Translations under genes and position numbers: made by a program
Origin: Nitriliruptoraceae bacterium
Lineage (GTDB): Bacteria; Actinomycetota; Nitriliruptoria; Nitriliruptorales; Nitriliruptoraceae
Assembly: GCA_007116505.1 (NCBI GenBank)
Contig: SKII01000108.1
Location: 1-28,594 of the forward strand
Reading direction: 5' to 3'
Length of the DNA stretch: 28,594 nucleotides
The notes under the pieces: generated by a model
What the model saw: the letters and a program-made list of their open reading frames with translations, nothing else
Told to the model about the DNA's origin: nothing
The model's database searches: none
Part shown: one piece after another, positions 15,668-23,966 of the stretch
Numbering within the stretch: position 1 is the first letter of the stretch
How the letters are laid out: each line of letters starts with the position of its first letter

Positions 15668-18141
15668 CCATGGCGCGCGTGGCCACGACGGACGAGGCAC
15701 CGGGACGCACCTACCTCCTCGACGGTCCGGTGGGCGTCGCGGACGGCTGGTGGGTCGTCGAGGACGGGCACGACCCCTCCCGCGTCGTCGCCCTCGCCTC
15801 GGCCCACCTGACGGGCAACGGAGCGCTGGCCTACCGCGGCACGTGCGCGGGCTGGGAGGCCGACGCCACCGTCGGATGCGTCGTGCACGACACGTGGGAC
15901 ACGGTCCCCGGCAGCGCCTGGACGGAGCTGTGCACGGTGCCCGATGCGCTGTGGGCGCGGTGGCGCCTGGCGGACGGCACCCCGCTGCTGCTCGCGCACG
16001 ACCAGCCGCAGCCGGCCGAGGCGGCGTCCACCCGCGACCTCGACGTCCGCCGCGTCGAGCAGCATCACCGGCTGCTCCTCGAGCACCCGGCCGGGACGGT
16101 GACGCTGCACGAGCGGCGCTTCGCCTCGCTCGCGGACCGGCACCTAGTCGTGCAGCGCCAGACGGTGACCGCACCGCCGGGGACCGCGCTGACGTTCGAG
16201 GCGGCGATCGTCGGCACCGTCTGGAGCCTCAACGGCGAGCACCTGGTCGACCATCGGGCCGAGGACGTCGGCGGGACCCTCGTCGTCACCGCCACGACGG
16301 GCGAGCGGGGCCTCCCCGTCGCCGTGGCGCAGACCGTCGAGGTCATCGGCATGCCGGCCGGCGCTGACCCCACGGCCACCGGGGCGGTCGACACCACCGA
16401 CCCGCTGCGACCCCGCCGGACGCTCGAGCTGATCGTCGGCGAGGCGGGGAGCATCGAGGTCGTGCAGTGCATGGTCGTCGTGACGGGACACGACCTCGTC
16501 GCGCCGGCGATCCACCGGGGACCCGAGCGCCCACGCGCGCACGCGGACCGCGACCGCGTGCGTGGCGCCGCGCTCGAGCATGCCCGGCGGGCCCGCTCGG
16601 CCGGCCATGCCGCGCTGCATGCGGAGCACACCGCCGCGTGGGACGCGCTGTGGGAGGACCTCGACGTGCGGATCGACGGCGACGTCGTCTCCCGCGTCGT
16701 GCTGCGCTTCAACCTCGCCCATGCCGTCATGGCGACGCCGATGCATGCGACGCACCTGCCGCTCGGCGCACGGGGACTGTCGACGCAGGCCTACCAGGGG
16801 GCGGCGTTCTGGGACCAGGAGATCTACAACCTGCCGATGTGGATGCACACCCGCCCGGAGGTCGCACGCTCGCTGCTCTCCTACCGGCACCACACGCTCG
16901 ACGGCTCGCGGCGCAAGGCCGCGCGTCTCGGGTACGCGGGCGCGTTCCCCGCGTGGGTCTCCGGCGAGACCGGCGACGAGCTGTGCCCCGACTTCTTCTT
17001 CGTCGACGTCCACACCGGTCGACCGACGCGCCAGCACTTCAACGACTGGCAGATGCACGTCGCGCCCGACCTCGTCGTCGCGATCGACCGCTACGTGCGG
17101 ACGACCGACGACCGCGCGTTCCTGCACGGGCCCGGTGCGGAGATCGTGTTCGAGGTCGCCCGCTTCCTCGCCTCCTTCGTGCACCTCCGACCGGCCGACG
17201 GGCGCTTCCATCTGCTGCGCCTGCTCGGACCCGACGAGTACCACGAGAACGTCGACGACAACCCCTACAGCCTCGAGCAGTCCCGCCTCGCGCTCGACAT
17301 CGCCTGCCGCCTCCACGACGAGCTGCGATCCGACGACCCCGATCGGCTCGCGGAGCTGGCCGAGTCGATCGGGCTGAGCGACGACGAGCGCAGCGGTTGG
17401 GAGCGGATCCGCGAAGGGCTCGTCGAGGTCCTGCCCGACCCCGCGACGCTCGTCGTCGAGCAGTTCGCCGGCTACCACGACCTCGAGGACGTGCGCCCCG
17501 ACGAGGTCGCCGCGCGCCTGCTCGACCCGGGCGAGTACTGGGGCTGGCCGGCCGGCGTGGCGGTGCACACCCAGGTCATCAAGCAGGCTGACGTCGTCCA
17601 GCTGCTCATGGACCATCCGGACCGCTACGACGACACGGTCGTCGCGGCGAACCTCGACCACTACCTGCCGCGCACGCAGCACGGCTCCTCCCTGTCGCGG
17701 CCCGCGCACGCGCTGGTCGCAGCACGCCTGGGGCGCACGCGCCTCGCCGAGGAGCTCTTCCTGCGCGGCGCGCTCGTCGACCTGCTCGCCGACGCCAAGC
17801 AGGTCTCCGGCGGGACCTTCATCGGCGGCATCCACACGGCGGCGGCCGGCGCGTCGTGGCAGGTGGCGGTCCTCGGCTTCGGTGGCGTCCACGTCCACGA
17901 CGACCACGTGGCCATCCTGCCGCGCCTCCCCGAGCGCTGGGACGGGCTCGCCTTCCGCGTCCGCGTGCGCGGAGCCACCCTCGACGTGGAGGTGACCCAT
18001 GGGTGCGTCAGCGTCACCGCGGGCGCGGACGCACCAGGACCGGTCGACGTGACGCTCCCCGACGGTCGCCGGAGCGTCGGACCCGGCGCCACCGTCACCT
18101 CCATCGTCCCGGCCACCGCCACGGACGCACCTGCGGCCTGA
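15664..18141 (+). CDS. Glycoside hydrolase family 65 protein, probable disaccharide phosphorylase
   Basis: An 825-residue GH65 enzyme with the family architecture: N-terminal beta-sandwich (about 1-270), helical linker, (alpha/alpha)6 barrel (about 330-715) and small C-terminal beta domain. Catalytic-region motifs are FWDQEIYNLPMW (from about 382), GPDEYHENVDDNPYS, where Glu525 is the likely general acid, and the phosphate-site region around KQADVV (from 640) and QHGSSLSRPAH. GH65 phosphorylases split alpha-glucosides such as trehalose, maltose, kojibiose or nigerose to beta-glucose 1-phosphate. The beta-phosphoglucomutase gene next door fits that product. Which disaccharide is used cannot be read from the motifs. 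The GTG at 15664 overlaps the DUF2236 stop (GTGA); ATG 15670 is an in-frame alternative. No signal peptide, so it acts in the cytoplasm. Confidence 0.9.
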   Translation: MTMARVATTDEAPGRTYLLDGPVGVADGWWVVEDGHDPSRVVALASAHLTGNGALAYRGTCAGWEADATVGCVVHDTWDTVPGSAWTELCTVPDALWARWRLADGTPLLLAHDQPQPAEAASTRDLDVRRVEQHHRLLLEHPAGTVTLHERRFASLADRHLVVQRQTVTAPPGTALTFEAAIVGTVWSLNGEHLVDHRAEDVGGTLVVTATTGERGLPVAVAQTVEVIGMPAGADPTATGAVDTTDPLRPRRTLELIVGEAGSIEVVQCMVVVTGHDLVAPAIHRGPERPRAHADRDRVRGAALEHARRARSAGHAALHAEHTAAWDALWEDLDVRIDGDVVSRVVLRFNLAHAVMATPMHATHLPLGARGLSTQAYQGAAFWDQEIYNLPMWMHTRPEVARSLLSYRHHTLDGSRRKAARLGYAGAFPAWVSGETGDELCPDFFFVDVHTGRPTRQHFNDWQMHVAPDLVVAIDRYVRTTDDRAFLHGPGAEIVFEVARFLASFVHLRPADGRFHLLRLLGPDEYHENVDDNPYSLEQSRLALDIACRLHDELRSDDPDRLAELAESIGLSDDERSGWERIREGLVEVLPDPATLVVEQFAGYHDLEDVRPDEVAARLLDPGEYWGWPAGVAVHTQVIKQADVVQLLMDHPDRYDDTVVAANLDHYLPRTQHGSSLSRPAHALVAARLGRTRLAEELFLRGALVDLLADAKQVSGGTFIGGIHTAAAGASWQVAVLGFGGVHVHDDHVAILPRLPERWDGLAFRVRVRGATLDVEVTHGCVSVTAGADAPGPVDVTLPDGRRSVGPGATVTSIVPATATDAPAA

Positions 18142-18221
18142 CGGGCGGGGACCTGCCGGCTCGTGCCCCGCTCGGTGTGGCAGACTCCCGGGCGGACGAC
18201 CCGCACACGACGAGGAACGCG

Positions 18222-18899
18222 ATGCCGAGCAGCCCTGCCCCGAACGCGCTCGTGCTCGACCTCGACGGAGTCGTGACCGACACCGCGCAGCAGCACGAGG
18301 CCGCCTGGCGCGCGATGCTCGAGGAGCATGGCGTCCCGTTCCGCCACGACGCCTACGAGCGGACGCGCGGTCGCTCGCGCGGCGACTCCCTGCGCGAGCT
18401 CCTCGGCGACCGCGAGGTCGACGGGCCGACGTTCGAGCGGATGCTGGCCGACAAGAACGAGCGCTACGTGGAGGCGCTCGGCTCGCTCACGCTGCGCGAC
18501 GTGCTCCCCGGGATCATCGACCTGCTCCTCGCCGCCGAGGCCCGGGGCTGGAGGGTCGCGGTCGGGTCGTCGTCGCGCAACGCCGACCTCGTGCTCGACC
18601 GCATCGGCATCACCGACCTCTTCGACGCCGTCGCCGACGGATCCGCAGGCGCACCGAAGCCGGCGCCCGACATCTTCCTCGCCGCAGCCCGCATGCTCGA
18701 CGTCGACCCGTCGGCCTGCGTCGTCGTGGAGGACGCCGGGTCGGGGGTCGATGCGGGCATCGCGGCCGGCATGCGCGTCGTGGGCGTCGGACCGGCGGAG
18801 CGTGTCGGGCACGCGCACGTGCACGTCGCATCGACCTGCGAGCTCGTGCTCGACACGCTCGAGCCGGCCATCGTGGCCGCGGTCCCCGGCGCACGGTGA
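18222..18899 (+). CDS. pgmB: Beta-phosphoglucomutase (HAD superfamily)
   Basis: A 225-residue HAD enzyme that converts beta-glucose 1-phosphate to glucose 6-phosphate. The catalytic motif is LDLDGVVTDT with nucleophile Asp13 and acid/base Asp15. RGRSRGDSLRELL matches the substrate loop of beta-phosphoglucomutases. GSSSRN is motif II, GAPKPAPDIFL holds the motif III lysine and VVVEDAGSGVDAG is motif IV. ATG 18222 has GAGGA about 7 nt upstream. It lies 80 nt after the GH65 gene, the usual partner, and its stop overlaps the purK start by 4 nt. Confidence 0.92.
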   Translation: MPSSPAPNALVLDLDGVVTDTAQQHEAAWRAMLEEHGVPFRHDAYERTRGRSRGDSLRELLGDREVDGPTFERMLADKNERYVEALGSLTLRDVLPGIIDLLLAAEARGWRVAVGSSSRNADLVLDRIGITDLFDAVADGSAGAPKPAPDIFLAAARMLDVDPSACVVVEDAGSGVDAGIAAGMRVVGVGPAERVGHAHVHVASTCELVLDTLEPAIVAAVPGAR

Positions 18900-20044
18900 G
18901 CGCTCCGGCAGGGACGTCCGCGCGCGTAGGGATGGTCGGGGCGGGCCAGCTCGCCCGGATGACGCAGCGCGCGGCCATCGACCTCGGCGTGCACCTGACC
19001 GTTCTCGCGACGAGCGACGACGAGCCGGCGGTACGCGCCGGCGCCTCCGCGGTCCTCGGGACCGCCGACGACCCGGCCGCGATCCGCCGGCTCGCGGGAG
19101 CCGTCGACGTCGTGACCCTCGACCATGAGCTCGTCGACACGGGTGCGCTCGCGTCGCTCGCAGCGCACGGCGTCGCGGTCCGTCCGTCACCGACCGCTCT
19201 GCGCGTCGCCCAGGACAAGCTCGTCGCGCGCGAGACGTTCGCGTCGCTCGGCCTGCCGGGACCCGCCCATGCCGTCGCATCCGACGACGATGCGGTCGAC
19301 GAGCTCGGACGCGCCCACGACTGGCCGCTGGTCGCGAAGGCCCGCACCGGCGGCTACGACGGTCGGGGCGTCGTGGTGGTCGCGGACCGCCGGGCGCTCG
19401 ACACGGTGCTCGCGCGCGGCGGCGAGTGGATCGTCGAGCAGCGGGTCCCCATCGCCCTCGAGCTCGCCGTCATCCTCGCACGCCGGCCCGGTGGGGAGAC
19501 CGCGGTGTACCCCGTCGTCGAGACGCTGCAGCGCGACGGGATCTGCCACGAGCTCCTCATGCCGGCCCGCGTACCGCCCGACGTGGCGGCGCGAGCGGTC
19601 GACATCGCGATGCGGGTCGCGGAGGGCATCGACGCGGTCGGCATGCTCGCCGTCGAGCAGTTCGTCACGGACGACGGGGCGGTGCTCGTCAACGAGATCG
19701 CGGTGCGGCCGCACAACTCCGGCCATGCGACGATCGAGGGCAGCGCGACGTCGCAGTTCACCAACCACCTGCGCGCGGTGCTCGACTGGCCGCTCGGGGA
19801 CACGGCGATGACCGCACCGTTCGCAGCGACCGTGAACGTCCTCGGCGTGGACGGTTCGGACGTCGCCGCACGCGTGCCGATCGCGCTCGAGGTCCCGGGC
19901 GCAGCCGTGCACCTCTACGGCAAGGCCTCCCGACCGGGACGTAAGATCGGGCACGTGACGGTCCTCGGCGACGATGCCGAGGTGGCGCTCGGAGCGGCGC
20001 GGGAGGCTGCGGCCGCCCTCACCGGGACACGACGACAGGGGTGA
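18896..20044 (+). CDS. purK: N5-carboxyaminoimidazole ribonucleotide synthase
   Basis: A 382-residue ATP-grasp enzyme that joins bicarbonate to AIR to form N5-CAIR in purine biosynthesis. The N-terminus shows [21 protein letters not shown]; the ATP-grasp region has [15 protein letters not shown]; the C-terminal active site shows [24 protein letters not shown], diagnostic for PurK. The GTG at 18896 overlaps the beta-phosphoglucomutase stop (GTGA). purE follows with the same 4-nt overlap. Confidence 0.95.
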   Translation: MSAPAGTSARVGMVGAGQLARMTQRAAIDLGVHLTVLATSDDEPAVRAGASAVLGTADDPAAIRRLAGAVDVVTLDHELVDTGALASLAAHGVAVRPSPTALRVAQDKLVARETFASLGLPGPAHAVASDDDAVDELGRAHDWPLVAKARTGGYDGRGVVVVADRRALDTVLARGGEWIVEQRVPIALELAVILARRPGGETAVYPVVETLQRDGICHELLMPARVPPDVAARAVDIAMRVAEGIDAVGMLAVEQFVTDDGAVLVNEIAVRPHNSGHATIEGSATSQFTNHLRAVLDWPLGDTAMTAPFAATVNVLGVDGSDVAARVPIALEVPGAAVHLYGKASRPGRKIGHVTVLGDDAEVALGAAREAAAALTGTRRQG

Positions 20045-20580
20045 CGGCCATGGCGGGGACCGCGGGGACGACGGGGACGACGGGGACCGGACGGACGTCA
20101 CGCGTCGGCATCGTGATGGGCAGCGACTCCGACCTCGCGGTCATGCGGGCGGCCGCGGACGTGTGCGAGGAGTTCGGCATCACGCACGAGGTCCGGGTCG
20201 TCTCCGCGCACCGCGACGCGGAGGCGATGCTCGCCTACGGGCGCGACGCCGGATCGCGTGGCCTCGAGGTCCTGATCGCCGGCGCCGGGGGTGCGGCGCA
20301 CCTGCCCGGCATGCTCGCCTCGGTGACGCCGCTGCCGGTCATCGGTGTCCCGGTCCCCTCCGGCCGACTCGACGGACTCGATGCGCTCCTCTCGATCGTG
20401 CAGATGCCCGCGGGCGTCCCCGTCGCAACGGTGGGGATCGGCACGGCGCACAACGCCGGCCTGCTGGCGGTGCGCATCCTCGCACGGGGAGACGCTGCGC
20501 TGACCGCCGCGCTCGACGCCCACCGGGCCGCGCTCAGCGAGCTCTCACGCGCGAAGGACGCCGGGATCCAGCGCGGCTGA
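20041..20580 (+). CDS. purE: N5-carboxyaminoimidazole ribonucleotide mutase
   Basis: A 179-residue class I PurE that turns N5-CAIR into CAIR, the step after PurK. Active-site motifs are [20 protein letters not shown] and [14 protein letters not shown]. The N-terminal 20 residues are an unusual Gly/Thr-rich extension encoded by four 9-bp repeats (20054-20089). The GTG at 20041 overlaps the purK stop (GTGA); ATG 20050 is an in-frame alternative. The last codons and the stop lie within a 14-bp tandem duplication. Confidence 0.95.
   Translation: MTAMAGTAGTTGTTGTGRTSRVGIVMGSDSDLAVMRAAADVCEEFGITHEVRVVSAHRDAEAMLAYGRDAGSRGLEVLIAGAGGAAHLPGMLASVTPLPVIGVPVPSGRLDGLDALLSIVQMPAGVPVATVGIGTAHNAGLLAVRILARGDAALTAALDAHRAALSELSRAKDAGIQRG
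20054..20089. repeat. Four 9-bp tandem repeats at the purE N-terminus
   Basis: Units CGGGGACCG, CGGGGACGA, CGGGGACGA and CGGGGACCG follow each other in frame and encode the Gly/Thr-rich tail ahead of the PurE fold. Confidence 0.85.
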
Positions 20581-20592
20581 TCCAGCGCGGCT
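20565..20592. repeat. Exact 14-bp tandem duplication across the purE stop codon
   Basis: GATCCAGCGCGGCT occurs at 20565-20578 and again at 20579-20592. The purE TGA (20578-20580) spans the junction. The two copies are identical, which suggests a recent event. Confidence 0.95.
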
Positions 20593-20637
20593 CACCCGGT
20601 CGACCCTGCTGGACGGGGCACACACGGCTGCCGTTTC

Positions 20638-20658
20638 CTATGTATGATGCATACATAG
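20638..20658. promoter_or_regulatory. Perfect 21-bp palindrome ahead of the MarR gene, likely operator
   Basis: Arms CTATGTATG and CATACATAG are perfect inverted repeats around ATG. The patch is strikingly AT-rich for this genome and contains TATGAT (20643-20648), a five-of-six -10 hexamer. It lies 28 nt before the marR start, so binding there by the MarR dimer would block transcription of marR and the exporter gene. Confidence 0.75.
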
Positions 20659-20685
20659 ACCTGAAGCCCTGCTGACGGAGCCGCC

Positions 20686-21162
20686 ATGACCGCCCCCGAC
20701 GAGCACCGCGAGCTCGTCGACCTCGACCACGCGCTGCTCGAGGTCCGGAGGCTCGTGAACCGGCCCGGCTACCGCCGCCGTCTGCTCGGCCCGCTCGGCC
20801 GCCGCGTCGAGCTCTCCACCGTCCGTGTCCTCCATGCCGTCGACCAGGCCGATGCCCCACCGAGCATCGGTGAGGTCGCAGCCACCCTGGCCATCGACCC
20901 GTCGACCGCGTCGCGGCTCGTCGAGCAGCGCGTGCTCGACGGGCTCCTGGACCGCTCCCCCGATCCCGACGACCGGCGCCGTACCACGCTGCGCCTCACC
21001 GACCTCGGCCGGGGACTGCTCGCGGAGCTCGCGACCTCCCGCCGCGAGATGCTCGACGAGGTCACCAGCGGCTGGCCACGCGCGGACGTGAACGAGCTCC
21101 AGCGTCTGCTCGGGCTGCTCGTCACCGGCTTCCGAGCACTGGAGGAGGGCGACCGTGACTGA
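20686..21162 (+). CDS. MarR-family transcriptional regulator
   Basis: A 158-residue winged-helix regulator. The HTH is at about 44-90 (TLAIDPSTASRLVEQRVLDGLL) and the wing has the family's DPDDRRRTTLRLT. MarR proteins are usually ligand-released repressors of a neighbouring exporter. ATG 20686 has GGAG about 6 nt upstream. The exporter gene starts within its last codons (8-nt overlap), and a perfect palindrome lies just ahead of it, so autoregulation together with the exporter is likely. The ligand is unknown. Confidence 0.9.
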   Translation: MTAPDEHRELVDLDHALLEVRRLVNRPGYRRRLLGPLGRRVELSTVRVLHAVDQADAPPSIGEVAATLAIDPSTASRLVEQRVLDGLLDRSPDPDDRRRTTLRLTDLGRGLLAELATSRREMLDEVTSGWPRADVNELQRLLGLLVTGFRALEEGDRD

Positions 21163-22441
21163 CCGCGACCCTGCAGCCACCGCCCCCGCCGGCGGTGCCG
21201 CCCGCCGCATCCCCGAGCTGCTGCGGGACGGCGTGTTCGGACCGTTCTTCATCGGGCAGATCGTCGCCACCATGGCGGTGTGGATCCACAACGTCGCGGC
21301 CGCCATCATCGTGTGGGAGCTCACCCGGTCGACCACCCTCGTCGCAGCGATCACCATCGGGCAGTTCGCGCCCCAGATCCTGCTCACCCCCTGGAGCGGT
21401 GCGCGGGCGGACCGCAGCGACCGTCGACGTCAGCTCGTCGCCGGGACGATGACGACGGCGCTCGGAACCGGACTGCTCGCCGTATGGTCCGCCGGCCCGG
21501 GGCTCTCCGGCACGACCGGCGCCTACGTCGTGGTCCTCGGTGCGACGATCGTCGGCGTCGGCTTCGCCGTCGGCGGACCCGCCTCGCAGGCGCTCCTGCC
21601 CTCCCTGGTGCGGCGGTCAGAGCTCGCAACGGCGATCGCGATCTCCTCGGTCCCCATGACCGTCGCTCGGGCGCTCGGACCGGCCGTGGGAGCGCTGCTC
21701 ATCACCACCACGGGACCGACCGTGACCTTCACGGTCACGTCGCTGCTGCAGGCGACCTACGGCCTGCTGATGTTCCGCCGCGACCGGGTACCGAGCAACG
21801 GCTCCCGCCGTGACACCCGCATCATGCTCGCGATCGCCCACCTCGCGCGGGACCGCCCGGTCGCGTGGCTGCTCGTGGGCGTCACCATCGTCGGGATGGG
21901 CGTCGACCCGGTCATCACGCTCGCCCCCGCGTTCGCCGACGGCCTCGGTGGCGGCGGCGACGTGGTCGGGCTCATCGCGTCGGCGTTCGGCGTCGGAGCG
22001 ATCCTCGGCTTCACGTTCCAGCCTCGCCTGCGCCGCCGGATCGGCCTCGAGCGGTCCGGGACGATCGGCCTCGTCGTGCTCGCCGTGGGACTCGCCCCCC
22101 TGACCATCGCCACCACGCCGGCGCTCGCCGCCGCCACGATGGTCCCCGCCGGCGCGGGCATGACCCTCTCCCTCACGGCCTTCACGACCGGCATCCAGCA
22201 GCGTGTCCCCGATGCGCTCCGGGGGCGCATCATGGCGCTGTGGTCCATCGCGTTCCTCGGATCGCGCCCCGTCGCGGCCGCGCTGTCCGGCGTGCTGTCC
22301 GACGCGTTCAGCGAGGACGTCGCGCTGCTCGTCGCGGTGAGCGTCATCCTGCTCGGCGCCTTCGCGAGCCGTCCCTCGCTCACCCGTGAGCGGGTTGGGT
22401 CCGACGGCGGCGATCGCATGGCGGGCCCTCGGCCCGCCTGA
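21155..22441 (+). CDS. MFS transporter, EntS-like group
   Basis: A 428-residue major facilitator protein with about ten to twelve membrane segments. The N-terminal FGPFFIGQIVATMAVWIHNVAAAIIVWELT and the loop SGARADRSDRRRQL (motif A position) fit the MFS_3/EntS-like exporters, which export siderophores or drugs. The GTG at 21155 overlaps the MarR gene by 8 nt and has GGAGGAGGG about 4 nt upstream. Control by the MarR protein is likely. The substrate cannot be inferred; the link to siderophores would be by family only, and no siderophore genes are in the window. Confidence 0.88.
   Translation: MTDRDPAATAPAGGAARRIPELLRDGVFGPFFIGQIVATMAVWIHNVAAAIIVWELTRSTTLVAAITIGQFAPQILLTPWSGARADRSDRRRQLVAGTMTTALGTGLLAVWSAGPGLSGTTGAYVVVLGATIVGVGFAVGGPASQALLPSLVRRSELATAIAISSVPMTVARALGPAVGALLITTTGPTVTFTVTSLLQATYGLLMFRRDRVPSNGSRRDTRIMLAIAHLARDRPVAWLLVGVTIVGMGVDPVITLAPAFADGLGGGGDVVGLIASAFGVGAILGFTFQPRLRRRIGLERSGTIGLVVLAVGLAPLTIATTPALAAATMVPAGAGMTLSLTAFTTGIQQRVPDALRGRIMALWSIAFLGSRPVAAALSGVLSDAFSEDVALLVAVSVILLGAFASRPSLTRERVGSDGGDRMAGPRPA
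22420..22438. terminator. GC-rich hairpin between convergent genes
   Basis: GGCGGGCC and GGCCCGCC are perfect 8-bp arms around CTC, ending 3 nt before the MFS gene's last base. A second, weaker inverted repeat (GCCTGA 22436-22441 and TCAGGC 22456-22461) joins the stops of the two convergent genes. No U-tract follows, so intrinsic termination is only possible; tract-less hairpins are common in high-GC actinobacteria. Confidence 0.45.
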
Positions 22442-22455
22442 GCATCAGCCGAGCT

Positions 22456-22938
22456 TCAGGCAGGACCGAGGCCGTAGGGCCGGAGCGCACGCGGCGGACC
22501 GAGCAGCTCCGAGACGATGATGGCCGCACGGAGCTCCGCCGGCGTGCGGACCGTGCGGAGGACCGCTGGAGCGACCGGCGACACCCCACGCGTACCGGTC
22601 CCGTACCGCGGCACCGGCATCTCCGGCGCAGCAGCCCGCGCCTCTCGGGGGCCTCGCGGCTCGCGGGGCGCCGGAGCCTCACGCGGTGCGGGAGCACTCC
22701 GCGGTGCGGGAGCACTCCGGGGAGCGGGAGCACTCCGGGGAGCGGGCACGCCCTGGGGCGCGGGAACCTCGCGGACAGGAGCCCGGCTCCGAGGGGGGCC
22801 CGCCGGAGGCGGCGGTGGCTGCGGAGCGGACGTCGACCCGCTCGCCGGCCGGCCGTCGGAGGCCAGCTCCTGGACGGCCTGAGCGAGCTCCGTCCGGAGG
22901 TCGGTGAAGAAGCGGGAGACAGGTGAGCCCTGGCTCAC
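22456..22938 (-). CDS. Proline-rich repeat protein encoded with FloA, unknown function
   Basis: A 160-residue protein with three parts. Residues 1-30 form a likely amphipathic helix ([23 protein letters not shown]). Residues about 35-105 are disordered and Pro/Arg/Ala-rich, with APAPRS units coming from an 18-bp DNA repeat. Residues about 115-160 hold a folded-looking tail ([30 protein letters not shown]). There is no membrane segment. The GTG at 22938 overlaps the floA stop by 4 nt (GTGA), so it is translationally coupled to FloA. Position suggests a cytoplasmic partner of the flotillin, tethered by a flexible linker. I do not recognise the family. Confidence 0.78.
   Translation of the reverse strand: MSQGSPVSRFFTDLRTELAQAVQELASDGRPASGSTSAPQPPPPPAGPPRSRAPVREVPAPQGVPAPRSAPAPRSAPAPRSAPAPREAPAPREPRGPREARAAAPEMPVPRYGTGTRGVSPVAPAVLRTVRTPAELRAAIIVSELLGPPRALRPYGLGPA
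22683..22736. repeat. 18-bp tandem repeats encoding APAPRS units
   Basis: Units at 22683-22700 and 22701-22718 are identical (GCGGTGCGGGAGCACTCC); 22719-22736 differs at two positions, and a diverged fourth follows. Being a multiple of three, copy number changes keep the frame. Confidence 0.92.
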
Positions 22939-23891
22939 TGGCTGACCTCGGGCTGGTCATCGCCCCCGATGGTGCCGCGCATCCGCGTGTCCGCCTGGAT
23001 GTTCTCCATCCGGTAGGCGTCCATCACGCCGATACGGCCGGACCGCAGCGCCTCGGCGAGGGCCATCGGGACCTGCGCCTCCGCCTCGACGACGGCGGCA
23101 CGCATCTCCTGCTCGCGCGCGACGGCCATCGCACGCCGCTCCTCGGCCTTCGCCTGGGCGATGCGCTTGTCGGCCTCGGCCTGATCGGTCTGCAGCTCGG
23201 CACCGATGTTGCGGCCGACGTCGACGTCGGCGATGTCGATGGAGAGGATCTCGAAGGCCGTGCCCGCATCGAGGCCACGCTCGAGCACGCGCTTGGAGAT
23301 CCCGTCGGGGTTCTCGAGGACGTCCTTGTGGCTGTCCGCGGAGCCGATGGACGACACCGTCCCCTCCCCGACGCGGGCGATGATCGTCTCCTCCCCGGCA
23401 CCACCGACGAGCCGCTCGATGTTGGCCCGCACGGTGACGCGTGCGATCGCGATGACCTGGATGCCGTCCTTCGCCACCGCGGCGATGCGCGGCGTCTCGA
23501 TGACCTTCGGGTTCACGCTCACCTGCACGGCCTGGAGCACATCACGACCGGCGAGGTCGATGGCGGTCGCGCGCTTCCACGGCAGCTCGATGTTGGCACG
23601 GTCGGCGCTGATGAGCGCACCGACGACCCGTCGGACGTCACCACCGGCGAGGAAGTGCGCCTCCATCTGCCCGACGTCGAGGCTGATGCCGGCCTTCGTC
23701 GCGCTGATGAGCGGACGGATGATGTCGGCAGGGACGACCTTGCGCAGCCGCATGCCGACGAGGGTGAGCAGCGAGACGCGGACACCGCTGAACAGGGCAG
23801 TGACCCACAGCCCGACCGGGACGACGTAGAACAGCAGCGCGACGACGACGACGATGAGCAGGACGGGTGCGGCGACGATCAGCTCGTTCAT
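22935..23891 (-). CDS. floA: Flotillin-like protein FloA
   Basis: A 318-residue FloA (formerly YqfA) protein that scaffolds membrane microdomains. The N-terminus has a membrane-inserting hairpin (about 4-37, [33 protein letters not shown]), followed by the SPFH-type domain ([60 protein letters not shown]) and a C-terminal Glu/Ala-rich coiled coil (about 235-290, [46 protein letters not shown]). ATG 23891 has AGGAGGG 7 nt upstream. The gene follows nfeD by 73 nt, the classic FloA-NfeD pairing. Confidence 0.95.
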   Translation of the reverse strand: MNELIVAAPVLLIVVVVALLFYVVPVGLWVTALFSGVRVSLLTLVGMRLRKVVPADIIRPLISATKAGISLDVGQMEAHFLAGGDVRRVVGALISADRANIELPWKRATAIDLAGRDVLQAVQVSVNPKVIETPRIAAVAKDGIQVIAIARVTVRANIERLVGGAGEETIIARVGEGTVSSIGSADSHKDVLENPDGISKRVLERGLDAGTAFEILSIDIADVDVGRNIGAELQTDQAEADKRIAQAKAEERRAMAVAREQEMRAAVVEAEAQVPMALAEALRSGRIGVMDAYRMENIQADTRMRGTIGGDDQPEVSQ

Positions 23892-23938
23892 GGGGTTGCC
23901 CTCCTGGGGGTGTGGCCCTCTGTCGGATGACGCGGTTC

Positions 23939-23966
23939 GGGTCGGGTGGTCTTGGGTCGGGCGGTC
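23939..23966. repeat. 13-bp direct repeat across the nfeD stop
   Basis: GGGTCGGGTGGTC (23939-23951) and GGGTCGGGCGGTC (23954-23966) match at 12 of 13 positions, 15 bp apart. The second copy contains part of the nfeD stop codon. Confidence 0.75.

Noticed and set aside
16144..18000. 618-codon minus-strand open frame opposite the GH65 gene
   Set aside because: It is the antisense shadow of a clear GH65 gene; its translation is low-complexity Arg/Val/Asp/Gly-rich with no domain, as expected in very GC-rich DNA.
22683..22736. CRISPR-like repeat array
   Set aside because: The 18-bp units abut without spacers and encode in-frame APAPRS residues.
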